A program made the position numbers and the translations under genes. Shown one piece after another: positions 52,767-60,957 of a stretch of 61,016 nt of DNA. Each line of letters begins with the position of its first letter. The first letter of the stretch is position 1. Source of the DNA: Caryophanales bacterium UBA5729 (GTDB taxonomy: Bacteria; Bacillota_I; Bacilli_A; Izemoplasmatales; Hujiaoplasmataceae); NCBI GenBank assembly GCA_002419505.1, contig DIGF01000037.1, positions 1-61,016 on the forward strand. Reading direction: 5' to 3'. The notes beneath the pieces are model-generated. The model saw only the letters and a program-made list of their open reading frames with translations. It made no database searches and was not told where the DNA came from.

Positions 52767-53906
52767 ATGGGAGTTATTCCAATGAAGTCTCTGCTTGAAG
52801 CAGGGGTGCACTTCGGACATCAAACAAGAAGATGGAATCCAAAAATGGCAAAGTATATTTATACTTCAAGAAATGGAATTCATATCATCGACTTGCAAAA
52901 AACTAGCGATCTAATCGATGCGGCTTACAAAGCTTTATTTGATATCGCATCAGAGGGTGGAAAAGTATTGTTTGTTGGGACAAAAAAACAAACACAAGAA
53001 CCAATTAAAGAAGCAGCTGAGCGTTCTGGACAATACTATGTAAACCAAAGATGGTTAGGTGGTACGTTAACTAACTTCAAAACTATCAAAAGATCAATTA
53101 AGAAATTACATGATCTTTATAAGATGGAAGCTGATGGAACATTCGCTGTTCTACCAAAAAAAGAAGTTATTAACCTAAGAAAAGAAATGGCACGTTTGGA
53201 AAAATTCTTGGGCGGAATCAAGGATATGCGTCAGGTTCCTGAAGCATTATTCATTATCGATCCAAGAAAAGAAAGAAACGCTATTTTAGAAGCAAGAAGA
53301 TTAAATATTCCTGTTTTTGGTATCGTTGATACTAACTGTGACCCAGATGATGTTGATTACATTATTCCAGCAAATGATGACGCTTTAAGGTCTGTAAGAC
53401 TTATCGTTAACAAATTAGCTGATGCTGTAATTGAAGCAAATGGTGGCGAAAGCAAGTTTGGCGAAGAAATCGAAGAAGACACTGAAACAGAAGCTGATGA
53501 AAACTTAGTAGATGATGTTGAAGAAGAAGTTGAAGTTATCGAAAAGAAAAAAGTCGTTAGCAAACCTGTAGTTGTCAAAGTTACTTCTCAAACTACACCA
53601 GTTGAGAAAAAAGAAACTAAGAGCGCACCTGTTAAAGAAACTAAGCCAGAACCTAAAGTTCAAGTAAAAGCTGAAGTTAAAGTTGAAGTGAAACCAGAAC
53701 CTAAAAAAGAAGTTAAAGTTGAAGTGAAACCTGAAGTTAAAAAAGAAGTTCAAGTTGAAGTGAAACCAGAACCTAAACTTACTCAAGAAGACCTTGAAGC
53801 TAAGACAGTTGCTGAACTTAGAGAAATGGCTAAAGAACTTAACTTAAGCGGATATTCTAGTTTAAGAAAAGCTGAGTTAATCGACCTAATTAAAAGCACA
53901 CTTTAA
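52767..53906 (+). CDS. rpsB: 30S ribosomal protein S2 with long C-terminal extension
   Basis: 379 residues from the ATG at 52767 (MGVIPMKSLLEAGVHFGHQTRRW), with AAGGAGG upstream. Residues 1 to about 226 are standard S2. A ~150-residue tail follows: an acidic stretch (about 230-262), a Lys/Pro/Glu/Val-rich linker with a 12-residue repeat (about 306-337), and a Rho-N/SAP-like helical motif at 342-379 (LEAKTVAELREMAKELNL, then YSSLRKAELIDLI). Most S2 proteins end near 230-260. The longer frame to 52683 runs through the leader and is not used. Confidence 0.93.
   Translation: MGVIPMKSLLEAGVHFGHQTRRWNPKMAKYIYTSRNGIHIIDLQKTSDLIDAAYKALFDIASEGGKVLFVGTKKQTQEPIKEAAERSGQYYVNQRWLGGTLTNFKTIKRSIKKLHDLYKMEADGTFAVLPKKEVINLRKEMARLEKFLGGIKDMRQVPEALFIIDPRKERNAILEARRLNIPVFGIVDTNCDPDDVDYIIPANDDALRSVRLIVNKLADAVIEANGGESKFGEEIEEDTETEADENLVDDVEEEVEVIEKKKVVSKPVVVKVTSQTTPVEKKETKSAPVKETKPEPKVQVKAEVKVEVKPEPKKEVKVEVKPEVKKEVQVEVKPEPKLTQEDLEAKTVAELREMAKELNLSGYSSLRKAELIDLIKSTL
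53682..53777 (+). repeat. rpsB: 36-bp tandem repeat inside rpsB
   Basis: Period of 36 bases, copies at 53682-53717, 53718-53753 and a partial copy at 53754-53777, each encoding a VEVKPEPKKEVK-like unit. The bases are close to identical, which suggests recent copy gain. Confidence 0.85.
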
Positions 53907-53913
53907 TAATTAT

Positions 53914-53941
53914 GGGAGCAAGTAAAAATGCTCCCTTTTTA
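53914..53941 (+). terminator. Intrinsic terminator after rpsB
   Basis: GGGAGCA (53914-53920) pairs with TGCTCCC (53929-53935), then T. Confidence 0.92.
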
Positions 53942-53954
53942 AAGACTTAACCTG

Positions 53955-53983
53955 TTGTAAAGACAGAAAAAATATGATATATT
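53955..53983 (+). promoter_or_regulatory. Promoter of tsf
   Basis: TTGTAA (53955-53960) and TATATT (53978-53983) with a 17-base spacer. It makes tsf transcription independent of rpsB, which ends in its own terminator. Confidence 0.72.
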
Positions 53984-54010
53984 AAATATGATAAATCGGG
54001 AGGAATCAAT

Positions 54011-54901
54011 ATGCAAATCACTGCTACATTAGTAAAAGAATTAAGAGATAAAACTGGTGCTGGAATGATGGATTGTAAAAAAGCATTGGTTGAAACTGAT
54101 GGTAATTTAGAAGCAGCAGTTGACTGGTTGCGTGAAAAAGGAATCTCTAAAGCCGCTAAAAAAGCTTCAAGAATCGCCGCTGAAGGCGCTTGTGAAGTTA
54201 AGGTTAATAAAGATATAGCAGTTATCTTCGAACTTAACTGTGAAACTGATTTCGTGGCAAAAAACGAAAAGTTCCAAATTTTTGTAAATAAGATTGCTGA
54301 TGCATTATTAGTAAATCAACCAGAATCAACTGAAGCAGCTTTAGAATCGATAGTTGACGGAAAACCATTAAGCGAAGTTCTTTTAGAACAAGTTTCTGCT
54401 ATCGGCGAAAACTTAACGTTTAGAAGATATGAGTTATTTAAAAAGACTGATTCACAGACATTTGGCGCATACATTCACATGGGTGGAAAAATAGCTTCTT
54501 TAGTTGTTATCAATGGCAACGATGATCAAGTAGCTAAAGACATCGCTATGCATGTTGCTGCTTCAAATCCAAAATATGTAGATCGCAGCGAAATTTCTGA
54601 TGAGTTTATCGCTCATGAGAAAGAAGTACTAACAAGAGAAGCTTTAAATGAAAATGCAGAATCAGACAAACCAAAACCAGAAAACATTATTGAAAAAATG
54701 GTTGAAGGTCGTTTGAATAAAAACTTAAAAGACATTTGTCTTCTTAATCAACCTTATGTTAAGAACCCAGACGAAACAGTGGAACAATATGTTAAAGCTA
54801 AAGGCGTAACAGTCGCTTTATTTAAACGTTTAGCTGTTGGAGAAGGCGTTGAAAAGAAAGATGAAAACTTTGCTGACGAAGTTATGAAACAAGTCGGATA
54901 A
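54011..54901 (+). CDS. tsf: Elongation factor Ts
   Basis: 296 residues. The N-terminal TLVKELRDKTGAGMMDCKKAL and the nucleotide-exchange core with ELNCETDFVAKNEKF are typical. It reloads EF-Tu with GTP. AAATCGGGAGGAA precedes the ATG. The usual rpsB-tsf-pyrH-frr order is kept, but each junction carries its own control element. Confidence 0.96.
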   Translation: MQITATLVKELRDKTGAGMMDCKKALVETDGNLEAAVDWLREKGISKAAKKASRIAAEGACEVKVNKDIAVIFELNCETDFVAKNEKFQIFVNKIADALLVNQPESTEAALESIVDGKPLSEVLLEQVSAIGENLTFRRYELFKKTDSQTFGAYIHMGGKIASLVVINGNDDQVAKDIAMHVAASNPKYVDRSEISDEFIAHEKEVLTREALNENAESDKPKPENIIEKMVEGRLNKNLKDICLLNQPYVKNPDETVEQYVKAKGVTVALFKRLAVGEGVEKKDENFADEVMKQVG

Positions 54902-54902
54902 T

Positions 54903-54929
54903 AAAAGGACAATTTTTTGTCCTTTTTTT
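54903..54929 (+). terminator. Intrinsic terminator after tsf
   Basis: AAAAGGACAA (54904-54912) pairs with TTGTCCTTTT over TTT, ending in T residues. No clear promoter lies between it and pyrH, so partial readthrough is likely. Confidence 0.85.
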
Positions 54930-54950
54930 CAAAAATTATAGGAGGTCAAT

Positions 54951-55676
54951 ATGCCAAAAAGAAGAATTATGATTAAGTTAAGTGGTGAAGCTTTGGCTGG
55001 TAAATCTGGGGTTGGAGTCGATCCGTTAACAGTCAAAGAAATCGCTAAAGAAATCAAAGAAGCTTACGACAGTTGCCATTGTGAAATTGGTGTTATCGTT
55101 GGTGGCGGGAATATTTTTAGAGGTAAACAAGCCGAAGATATGGGGATTGAAAGATCAAGCGCTGATTATATGGGCATGATTGGAACAATTGTCAACGCTT
55201 TAGCTTTACAAAATTCCTTAGAAGCAATTGGAGTTGAAACTAGAGTTATGACTTCAATTAACATCCCTGAAGTAGCTGAGCCTTATATTAGAAGAAAAGC
55301 CCTATCGCATTTTGAAAAAGGTAGAATCGTTATTTTTGGTGGCGGCACCGGCAATCCTTATTTTTCAACCGATACAACCGCAGCGTTACGAGCGGCTGAG
55401 TTAGGAGCTTCAATTGTCTATATGGCAAAGAACGGTACCGATGGAGTTTATGATAAAGATCCTCGCGCTCATAATGACTCGGTTAAATTTGATAAGATTA
55501 CCCATCGTGAAGTTTTACGAGGCGGCTTAAATGTTATGGATTCAACGGCAGCGGCACTTTGTCATGACAATAATATTGACATCTATGTATTTGATATGAA
55601 TGTAAAAGGAAATATAAAACGCGCGATCTTAGGTGAAAACATTGGCACCATGATCAGAAATGGCAAGGAGGAATAA
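54951..55676 (+). CDS. pyrH: UMP kinase
   Basis: 241 residues. Bacterial hexameric UMP kinase of the amino-acid-kinase fold: KRRIMIKLSGEALAG (phosphate loop), VIVGGGNIFRG, and VFGGGTGNPYFSTDTTAALRAAEL-type region. It makes UDP for RNA, DNA and lipid or sugar precursors. GGAGGTCAAT precedes the ATG, and frr follows after three bases. Confidence 0.96.
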   Translation: MPKRRIMIKLSGEALAGKSGVGVDPLTVKEIAKEIKEAYDSCHCEIGVIVGGGNIFRGKQAEDMGIERSSADYMGMIGTIVNALALQNSLEAIGVETRVMTSINIPEVAEPYIRRKALSHFEKGRIVIFGGGTGNPYFSTDTTAALRAAELGASIVYMAKNGTDGVYDKDPRAHNDSVKFDKITHREVLRGGLNVMDSTAAALCHDNNIDIYVFDMNVKGNIKRAILGENIGTMIRNGKEE

Positions 55677-55679
55677 ATT

Positions 55680-56237
55680 ATGCCCGAAACTATTCTATTA
55701 GAAGCAGAAGAGAGAATGGAACATACTTTAGAAGCTTTACACCGTGAGTTTGCCACAGTAAGAAGTGGTCGAGCTAATCCTAAAATGTTGGAAAAAGTTC
55801 ATGTAAGTTATTACGGTGTTGACACACCGATTAATCAAGTTGCGACAATTTCTGTGCCTGAAGGAAACCAAATTTATATTAAACCCTATGATAAAACCTT
55901 GGTTAGCGAAATCGAAAGAGCTATTTTTGGAGCTAATATTGGCGTCACACCTTCAAATGACGGAATTGGAATTAGAATCGTTTTACCGCCAATGACAGAA
56001 GAAAATCGTCGTAATTCAGTGAAGATAATTCATAAAATGGCGGAAGACTCTAAGATAGCAATTAGAAATATCAGAAGAGACGCAATTTCTGTTTTTAAGA
56101 AAATGGAAAAAGATTCTGCGATAACTGAAGATGACCTAGTTTATTACCAAGACGAAACGCAAAAGTTAACTGATAAATTTACCGATAAAATTGACGAGTA
56201 TTTTAAAGATAAAGAAAAGGATATTATGCATATCTAA
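55680..56237 (+). CDS. frr: Ribosome recycling factor
   Basis: 185 residues. Seen: the RSGRANPKML motif, the central ISVPEGNQIYIKPYDK hinge domain and the long C-terminal helices (NRRNSVKIIHKMAEDSKIAIRNIRRD). It splits post-termination ribosomes with EF-G. AAGGAGG upstream lies inside the end of pyrH. Confidence 0.96.
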   Translation: MPETILLEAEERMEHTLEALHREFATVRSGRANPKMLEKVHVSYYGVDTPINQVATISVPEGNQIYIKPYDKTLVSEIERAIFGANIGVTPSNDGIGIRIVLPPMTEENRRNSVKIIHKMAEDSKIAIRNIRRDAISVFKKMEKDSAITEDDLVYYQDETQKLTDKFTDKIDEYFKDKEKDIMHI

Positions 56238-56255
56238 TTTGCGTAAAAAAAATAT

Positions 56256-56288
56256 GCAAGTCTTGATTATTCAAGATTTGCTTTTTTA
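56256..56288 (+). terminator. Intrinsic terminator after frr
   Basis: GCAAGTCTTGA (56256-56266) pairs with TCAAGATTTGC (56271-56281) with one G-U, then six T. Confidence 0.9.
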
Positions 56289-56317
56289 TTCAAAAAGCCT
56301 TTATCAGTTAAAAATCA

Positions 56318-56346
56318 TAGAATAATCACAGAAAATATAGTATAAT
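56318..56346 (+). promoter_or_regulatory. Promoter of uppS-cdsA-dxr-rseP
   Basis: TATAAT at 56341-56346, with a weak TAGAAT 17 bases upstream at 56318-56323. Confidence 0.5.
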
Positions 56347-56368
56347 CATATGTTAGAGAAGGGTTGAT

Positions 56369-57103
56369 ATGATGAAAAAAATCAAGCAACTAGAAAAGCT
56401 TATAATACCTGAGCATATCGCTATTATTCTTGACGGTAACGGCAGGTGGGCTAAAAAGCGTCATATGCCAAGAACTTATGGTCATCAACGAGGCGTAGAA
56501 AATATTAGAAATATTACTTTAGCTGCTAGTGATTTAGGAGTTAAAGCTTTAAGCGTTTATGCTTTTTCTACAGAAAATTGGTCTAGACCTAAAGCTGAAG
56601 TTGATTTCTTAATGAAACTTCCAGGTGAGTTTGAAAAAAGGTTTAAAGACGATTTTAAGAATCATGATATAAAAGTCATGTTTTCTGGCAGAAAAACCCA
56701 TCTAAGTAAAGAAAACTTAGAAATTCTTGAAAGAATCACTAATAACACTAAAGAACGTCAAGGGTTAGTGTTAAATATCTGTTTTGATTACGGTTCTCAA
56801 AGCGAAATAACTGAGGCGGTTAGATTAATCGCTCAAGATGTCTTAGATAAACAACTTGAAGTAGCAGATATTACCAAAAAGAATATTGAAAATTATTTAT
56901 ATACCAAAGATTTACCAAAACTTGATCTTTTGATTCGTCCTAGCGGCGAACTTAGATTATCAAACTTTCTTTTATGGCAAGCAGCCTATGCTGAACTTTA
57001 TTTTACTAAAACTTTTTGGCCGGCTTTTTCAAAAAAAGATTTGGAACAAGCAATAATTGAATTTAACAAACGCGAGAGAAGATACGGAGGCTTGAAGAAG
57101 TGA
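56369..57103 (+). CDS. uppS: Isoprenyl transferase (undecaprenyl diphosphate synthase)
   Basis: 244 residues. Cis-prenyltransferase with the catalytic Asp22 in LDGNGRWAKKR, the FSTENWSRP segment, and the C-terminal RPSGELRLSNFLLWQAAYAELYF pyrophosphate-binding region. It chains isopentenyl units onto farnesyl diphosphate to make the undecaprenyl carrier. The next gene overlaps by four bases as GTGA. Starts at the first of two adjacent ATGs. Confidence 0.94.
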   Translation: MMKKIKQLEKLIIPEHIAIILDGNGRWAKKRHMPRTYGHQRGVENIRNITLAASDLGVKALSVYAFSTENWSRPKAEVDFLMKLPGEFEKRFKDDFKNHDIKVMFSGRKTHLSKENLEILERITNNTKERQGLVLNICFDYGSQSEITEAVRLIAQDVLDKQLEVADITKKNIENYLYTKDLPKLDLLIRPSGELRLSNFLLWQAAYAELYFTKTFWPAFSKKDLEQAIIEFNKRERRYGGLKK

Positions 57104-57906
57104 AAACAAGGATTATTACCGGGGCTTTATTTGCTGTAATTTTAGGTTTATTTGTTTATTTTGGTGAAGGTTCTTTAGAATGGTTATTCTCGGGACTTTG
57201 TGTTGTTCTAGCGACAACGGCTAGTTTTGAATTTACCAGAATGTTAAATAAGGAAAATCCTAAACGCTTAATCAGCTATATGGCTGTTGATTTTACTTTT
57301 ATTTTCAGTTTACTATCAGTAATCTTTTTTAAGCGCGATTGGTACTATTTATTAGTCTTTGCTTTTTTGATTGGCGTAATCTTAGTTTATTCTTTAGTTT
57401 ATGTTTTTGTGGATGATTTCAAAAAGCGCGATTTCGCAGATCAGTTATTGACGATTTTTTATACATCATTAGGTTTTATTGGTTTCGCTTTTCTAAGAAC
57501 TGAGTCAATCCATTTAATCATCTATTTGTTTATCGTGGCGATGCTAACAGATGTTTTTGCATATTTTTTCGGCATCAAGTTTGGGAAACATCGTTTAGCT
57601 GAAAAAATTTCACCTAAAAAAAGCATTGAAGGAGCTATTGCCGGATTAATCTTCGGTGGCTTAGCAGCTGGATTTTACGGTTACTATTTAGAGGTTTTTA
57701 ATTTGAGTTTTGTGATTGTTTTACTGATTTCTTTTGGGTTATCAATCATTGCCCAAATTGGTGATTTAGTTGCTTCAAAGTTTAAAAGAGAATATGGCAT
57801 AAAAGATTATTCAAATATCTTCCCGGGTCATGGAGGAGTATTAGATCGCTTTGATTCAAGTATGTTCGCAGCGATATTTTTAATGATATTTGTGATGGTG
57901 ATATAA
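57100..57906 (+). CDS. cdsA: Phosphatidate cytidylyltransferase
   Basis: 268 residues with about eight transmembrane helices. The CdsA signature is near the C-terminus: IGDLVASKFKREYGIKDYSNIFPGHGGVLDRFDS. It makes CDP-diacylglycerol for phospholipid synthesis. GTG start overlapping the uppS stop, with ACGGAGG ten bases upstream. Its stop is directly adjacent to the dxr ATG. Confidence 0.93.
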   Translation: MKTRIITGALFAVILGLFVYFGEGSLEWLFSGLCVVLATTASFEFTRMLNKENPKRLISYMAVDFTFIFSLLSVIFFKRDWYYLLVFAFLIGVILVYSLVYVFVDDFKKRDFADQLLTIFYTSLGFIGFAFLRTESIHLIIYLFIVAMLTDVFAYFFGIKFGKHRLAEKISPKKSIEGAIAGLIFGGLAAGFYGYYLEVFNLSFVIVLLISFGLSIIAQIGDLVASKFKREYGIKDYSNIFPGHGGVLDRFDSSMFAAIFLMIFVMVI

Positions 57907-59052
57907 ATGAAAAAAATTTATCTTTTAGGGGCTACTGGCTCAATTGGTCAACAGACGATTGAAATCATTCGTGCTAATCCTTATGATTTTGTTTTAGCGG
58001 GAATTAGTGGTTTTAATAATTTTGAGTTAGTGAAGAAATTAGCTAAGGAGTTTGAACCGGAAATAGTTGCGGTAAAAACTGTTGAAGAAGCACAAATTTT
58101 AATGAGCGAGTTTCGAAATATGCGCGTAGTCTATGGTGAAAAAGGCTTAGAAGATTTAGCAGGATATCATCCTTATCACGATATTGTTTTAGTCAATGCT
58201 TTAGTGGGAATGGTTGGTTTAAAACCAACATTAAAAGCGATTGAAACAAACCGAACTATCCTTTTAGCTAATAAAGAAACTCTTGTAGTCGGAGGTCATT
58301 TGATAAGGGAAAAACTAAAGACTTCAAGAGCTAAAATTTATCCGATTGACTCCGAGCACAATGCTTTGTGGCAAGCGCTAAATGGCGAGGATATAAATGC
58401 GGTTAAGCGTTTGATTATCACCGCTAGTGGCGGCGCTTTTAGAGATAAAAGCAGAAGCGAATTGGAAACGGTTAGCCTTGAAGAAGCTCTAAATCATCCG
58501 AATTGGTCGATGGGCGCAAAAATTACGATTGATTCAGCGACAATGATCAATAAAGGTTTTGAAATTATTGAAGCGGCTTACTTATTTGATATTGATATCG
58601 ATAGAATCGATACTATCATGCATCGCGAAAGCATAATTCATTCCATGGTGGAATTTAATGACGGCTCAATCATTGCACAAATTGCTGATCATGATATGCG
58701 ATTACCGATATCTTATGCACTAAATTATCCGTTAAGAAAAGAATCAATCGCAAATAAATTTGATCTTATCAGATTGAATGATTTGCATTTTGAAGAAATA
58801 GATATAAATAGATATCCTTGTTTAGCTTATGCAAAAGAAGCATATCACATTGGGGGATCGATGCGAACTGTTCTTAATGCAGCCAATGAAATGGCGGTTG
58901 AGTTATTTATAGAAAAGCGTATTAGTTTTCTAGAAATTGAAAGAATCATTAAGAAAGAAATGTCTAACCATCAAGTCATCGATTTTCCGTCTTTGGAACA
59001 AATTTATGAAATCGATCAGGAGATTAAAACTAGAATTAACCAAGAATATTAA
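57907..59052 (+). CDS. dxr: 1-deoxy-D-xylulose 5-phosphate reductoisomerase
   Basis: 381 residues. The NADPH site is GATGSIGQQT (residues 8-17), and the metal and substrate loops include LANKETLVVGG, PIDSEHNALWQAL, ASGGAFRD and HPNWSMGAKITIDSATM. It catalyses the committing step of the MEP isoprenoid pathway, so it feeds uppS, the first gene of the operon. Confidence 0.95.
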   Translation: MKKIYLLGATGSIGQQTIEIIRANPYDFVLAGISGFNNFELVKKLAKEFEPEIVAVKTVEEAQILMSEFRNMRVVYGEKGLEDLAGYHPYHDIVLVNALVGMVGLKPTLKAIETNRTILLANKETLVVGGHLIREKLKTSRAKIYPIDSEHNALWQALNGEDINAVKRLIITASGGAFRDKSRSELETVSLEEALNHPNWSMGAKITIDSATMINKGFEIIEAAYLFDIDIDRIDTIMHRESIIHSMVEFNDGSIIAQIADHDMRLPISYALNYPLRKESIANKFDLIRLNDLHFEEIDINRYPCLAYAKEAYHIGGSMRTVLNAANEMAVELFIEKRISFLEIERIIKKEMSNHQVIDFPSLEQIYEIDQEIKTRINQEY

Positions 59053-59063
59053 GGGGTACTTAT

Positions 59064-60794
59064 ATGATTATTACATTGAGTTTTTTTGCGACAGTTATCA
59101 ATTTAATTTTGTTTCTAATTGTTTTAGGATTAGTAATATGTATTCACGAATTAGGGCATCTATATTTTGCTAAAAAAGCTGGAATTCTTTGTCATGAGTT
59201 TTCTTTTGGCATGGGTCCTAAACTTTGGAGTAAAAAGAAGGGTGAGACCACTTATTCAATTAGAGCGATACCTTTCGGTGGCTTCGTTTCAATGTCAGGC
59301 GAAGAACTTGAAGAAGAGATTGTTAAGATAGGCAATCGTGTTCGTTTAGAACTAGACGAAGAAAATAGGGTAACAAAAATTGTTTTAAATGAAGATAATC
59401 CAAAATATAGCGATTTAGTAGCGATAACTGTCGACACTATGGATTTAAAGAATGACGGTAGGCTTTATCTAAATGAGTATGAAGTAAATCGAGACGCTTT
59501 TTATATCTTTGATAATAAAGAAATGCAAATAGCACCTGATGACAGAAGATTTTCCAGCAAAACGATTGGTCAAAGATTCTTGACTGCTTTTGGAGGGCCG
59601 TTAATGAATTTTGTTTTAGCGATTATCGTTTATTTGATCATTGCTTTTGCGATTGGCGTTCCTAATTATGCTAGCACTGTAATCGGCGAGGTAAGTCCAG
59701 GAGCTCCAGCTTATGAAGTTTTAGAAGCGGGAGATCGGATTATATCAATAAACGGTGTTGAAGTAACTTCATGGTCTGGAGAAACCAATTCAATTTCCAG
59801 CGAATTAGCTAAAACTTACGATGGTTATGTAATCGTAGTCGAACGAGATGGTCAAACCTTGACTTTGGAGACGATTTATCCGTTATTGGTCTTTTATGGA
59901 TTGGGTTTCAGTGCGGATTCTGCTTCGGAGTCTTTAATCATTAGAACCCCACTTTACTTAAAGAGCGAAATGTTACCCGGAGATGAAATCCTAGAATTTA
60001 ATGGACAATTAATGTCTAGTTGGGAAGATGTAATTGCCTTTCAACTAGCAAATCTTGAAGGGTCAAGTTCTCGCGACGATCTTTATCAAATCAAAGTATA
60101 TCGTCAAACAATATCTGATTATAATGGCATTATAGCTAAAGTAACTAATCAAGACGGTAAATATGTCATTGAAATTATCGCTGAAGGAGAAGAACAAAGA
60201 GTTGTCTATACCATTGGCGGAACTGAAGAAATTGTTGTTAGTGTAGGTGCGCAAATCACTAAAGGTCAAGCTTTAGGTAGTGGTGGCGAATATGTTTTTG
60301 AATACGTAGTTTATGGCGAAGAAGTATTGAAAGCGATGAACACCACGGCGTTTAGTACAAGAATTGGTATCGGCGGAACAACGAAATTTAGTTTCTTTGG
60401 TTCAATAACAAATAGTTTTGTTTTATTTTGGGGCGCAGCCACATCAATTTTCGGTACTTTAGGATTGTTGTTTACGTCTAATCTAGTCGGCATATCTGAC
60501 CTTAGTGGTTTTGTGGGAATCTTCTCAATGACTTCACAAGCTGCAAGTCAAGGCCTCATTGCTCTTTTGAGTTTTATCGGCTTATTATCAGTAAACCTGG
60601 GCATCTTGAATCTTTTGCCAATTCCAGCTTTAGATGGCGGAAGAATTGTTTTCTTAGGGTACGAGGTTGTCTTTAAGAAAAAGCCAAATCAAAAATTGGA
60701 GAATTGGTTACACACAATTGTATTTTTCCTTTTAATCGCTTTAATGTTATATGTCACATATAATGATATTCTAAGATTAATCGGTTTAGGTTAA
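59064..60794 (+). CDS. rseP: Site-2 metalloprotease RseP/RasP
   Basis: 576 residues, about 150 longer than B. subtilis RasP. The zinc site HELGH is at residues 28-32 in helix 1. A PDZ domain follows the second helix (about 205-285), and the LNLLPIPALDGGRI motif near 515-528 completes the active site. Extra sequence lies mostly at about 290-420, beyond the first PDZ domain, and may be a second divergent PDZ. It cuts membrane-bound regulators and signal-peptide remnants. AAGGGG precedes the ATG. Confidence 0.92.
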   Translation: MIITLSFFATVINLILFLIVLGLVICIHELGHLYFAKKAGILCHEFSFGMGPKLWSKKKGETTYSIRAIPFGGFVSMSGEELEEEIVKIGNRVRLELDEENRVTKIVLNEDNPKYSDLVAITVDTMDLKNDGRLYLNEYEVNRDAFYIFDNKEMQIAPDDRRFSSKTIGQRFLTAFGGPLMNFVLAIIVYLIIAFAIGVPNYASTVIGEVSPGAPAYEVLEAGDRIISINGVEVTSWSGETNSISSELAKTYDGYVIVVERDGQTLTLETIYPLLVFYGLGFSADSASESLIIRTPLYLKSEMLPGDEILEFNGQLMSSWEDVIAFQLANLEGSSSRDDLYQIKVYRQTISDYNGIIAKVTNQDGKYVIEIIAEGEEQRVVYTIGGTEEIVVSVGAQITKGQALGSGGEYVFEYVVYGEEVLKAMNTTAFSTRIGIGGTTKFSFFGSITNSFVLFWGAATSIFGTLGLLFTSNLVGISDLSGFVGIFSMTSQAASQGLIALLSFIGLLSVNLGILNLLPIPALDGGRIVFLGYEVVFKKKPNQKLENWLHTIVFFLLIALMLYVTYNDILRLIGLG

Positions 60795-60843
60795 AAAATG
60801 TTTATATTTTTATGATTAAAACTTGCAATTTTATGATATAAAA

Positions 60844-60888
60844 AAGGGTAGCCGAAAGCCAAAGATAGCGGGTTTAGGCTACCTTTTA
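60844..60888 (+). terminator. Intrinsic terminator after rseP
   Basis: AAGG-GTAGCC pairs with GGCTACCTT across one bulged G (60844-60853, 60877-60885), with a long 23-base loop and T residues. Confidence 0.72.
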
Positions 60889-60928
60889 CTATAGAGCGGA
60901 TTTGTGGGTTGTTTACGGTAAATAATTA

Positions 60929-60957
60929 TTGACAATAATTTTGCTGTATGATAAAAT
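60929..60957 (+). promoter_or_regulatory. Probable rRNA operon promoter
   Basis: TTGACA (60929-60934) and TAAAAT (60952-60957) with a 17-base spacer, preceded by an AT-rich UP-element-like run. Downstream is an ACGCG hairpin (60964-60981) and a TCTTTGAAAACTAAACA sequence like that found just before 16S rRNA genes in Firmicutes. The rRNA gene itself would start beyond this window. Confidence 0.75.

Noticed and set aside
53682..53777. CRISPR-like or mobile repeat
   Set aside because: The 36-bp repeats are directly adjacent without spacers and keep the S2 reading frame, so they are a coding tandem repeat.
53357..53786. Ser- and Phe-rich antisense ORFs under the rpsB tail
   Set aside because: Their odd composition is the reverse complement of the Glu/Lys/Val repeats, not a separate gene.
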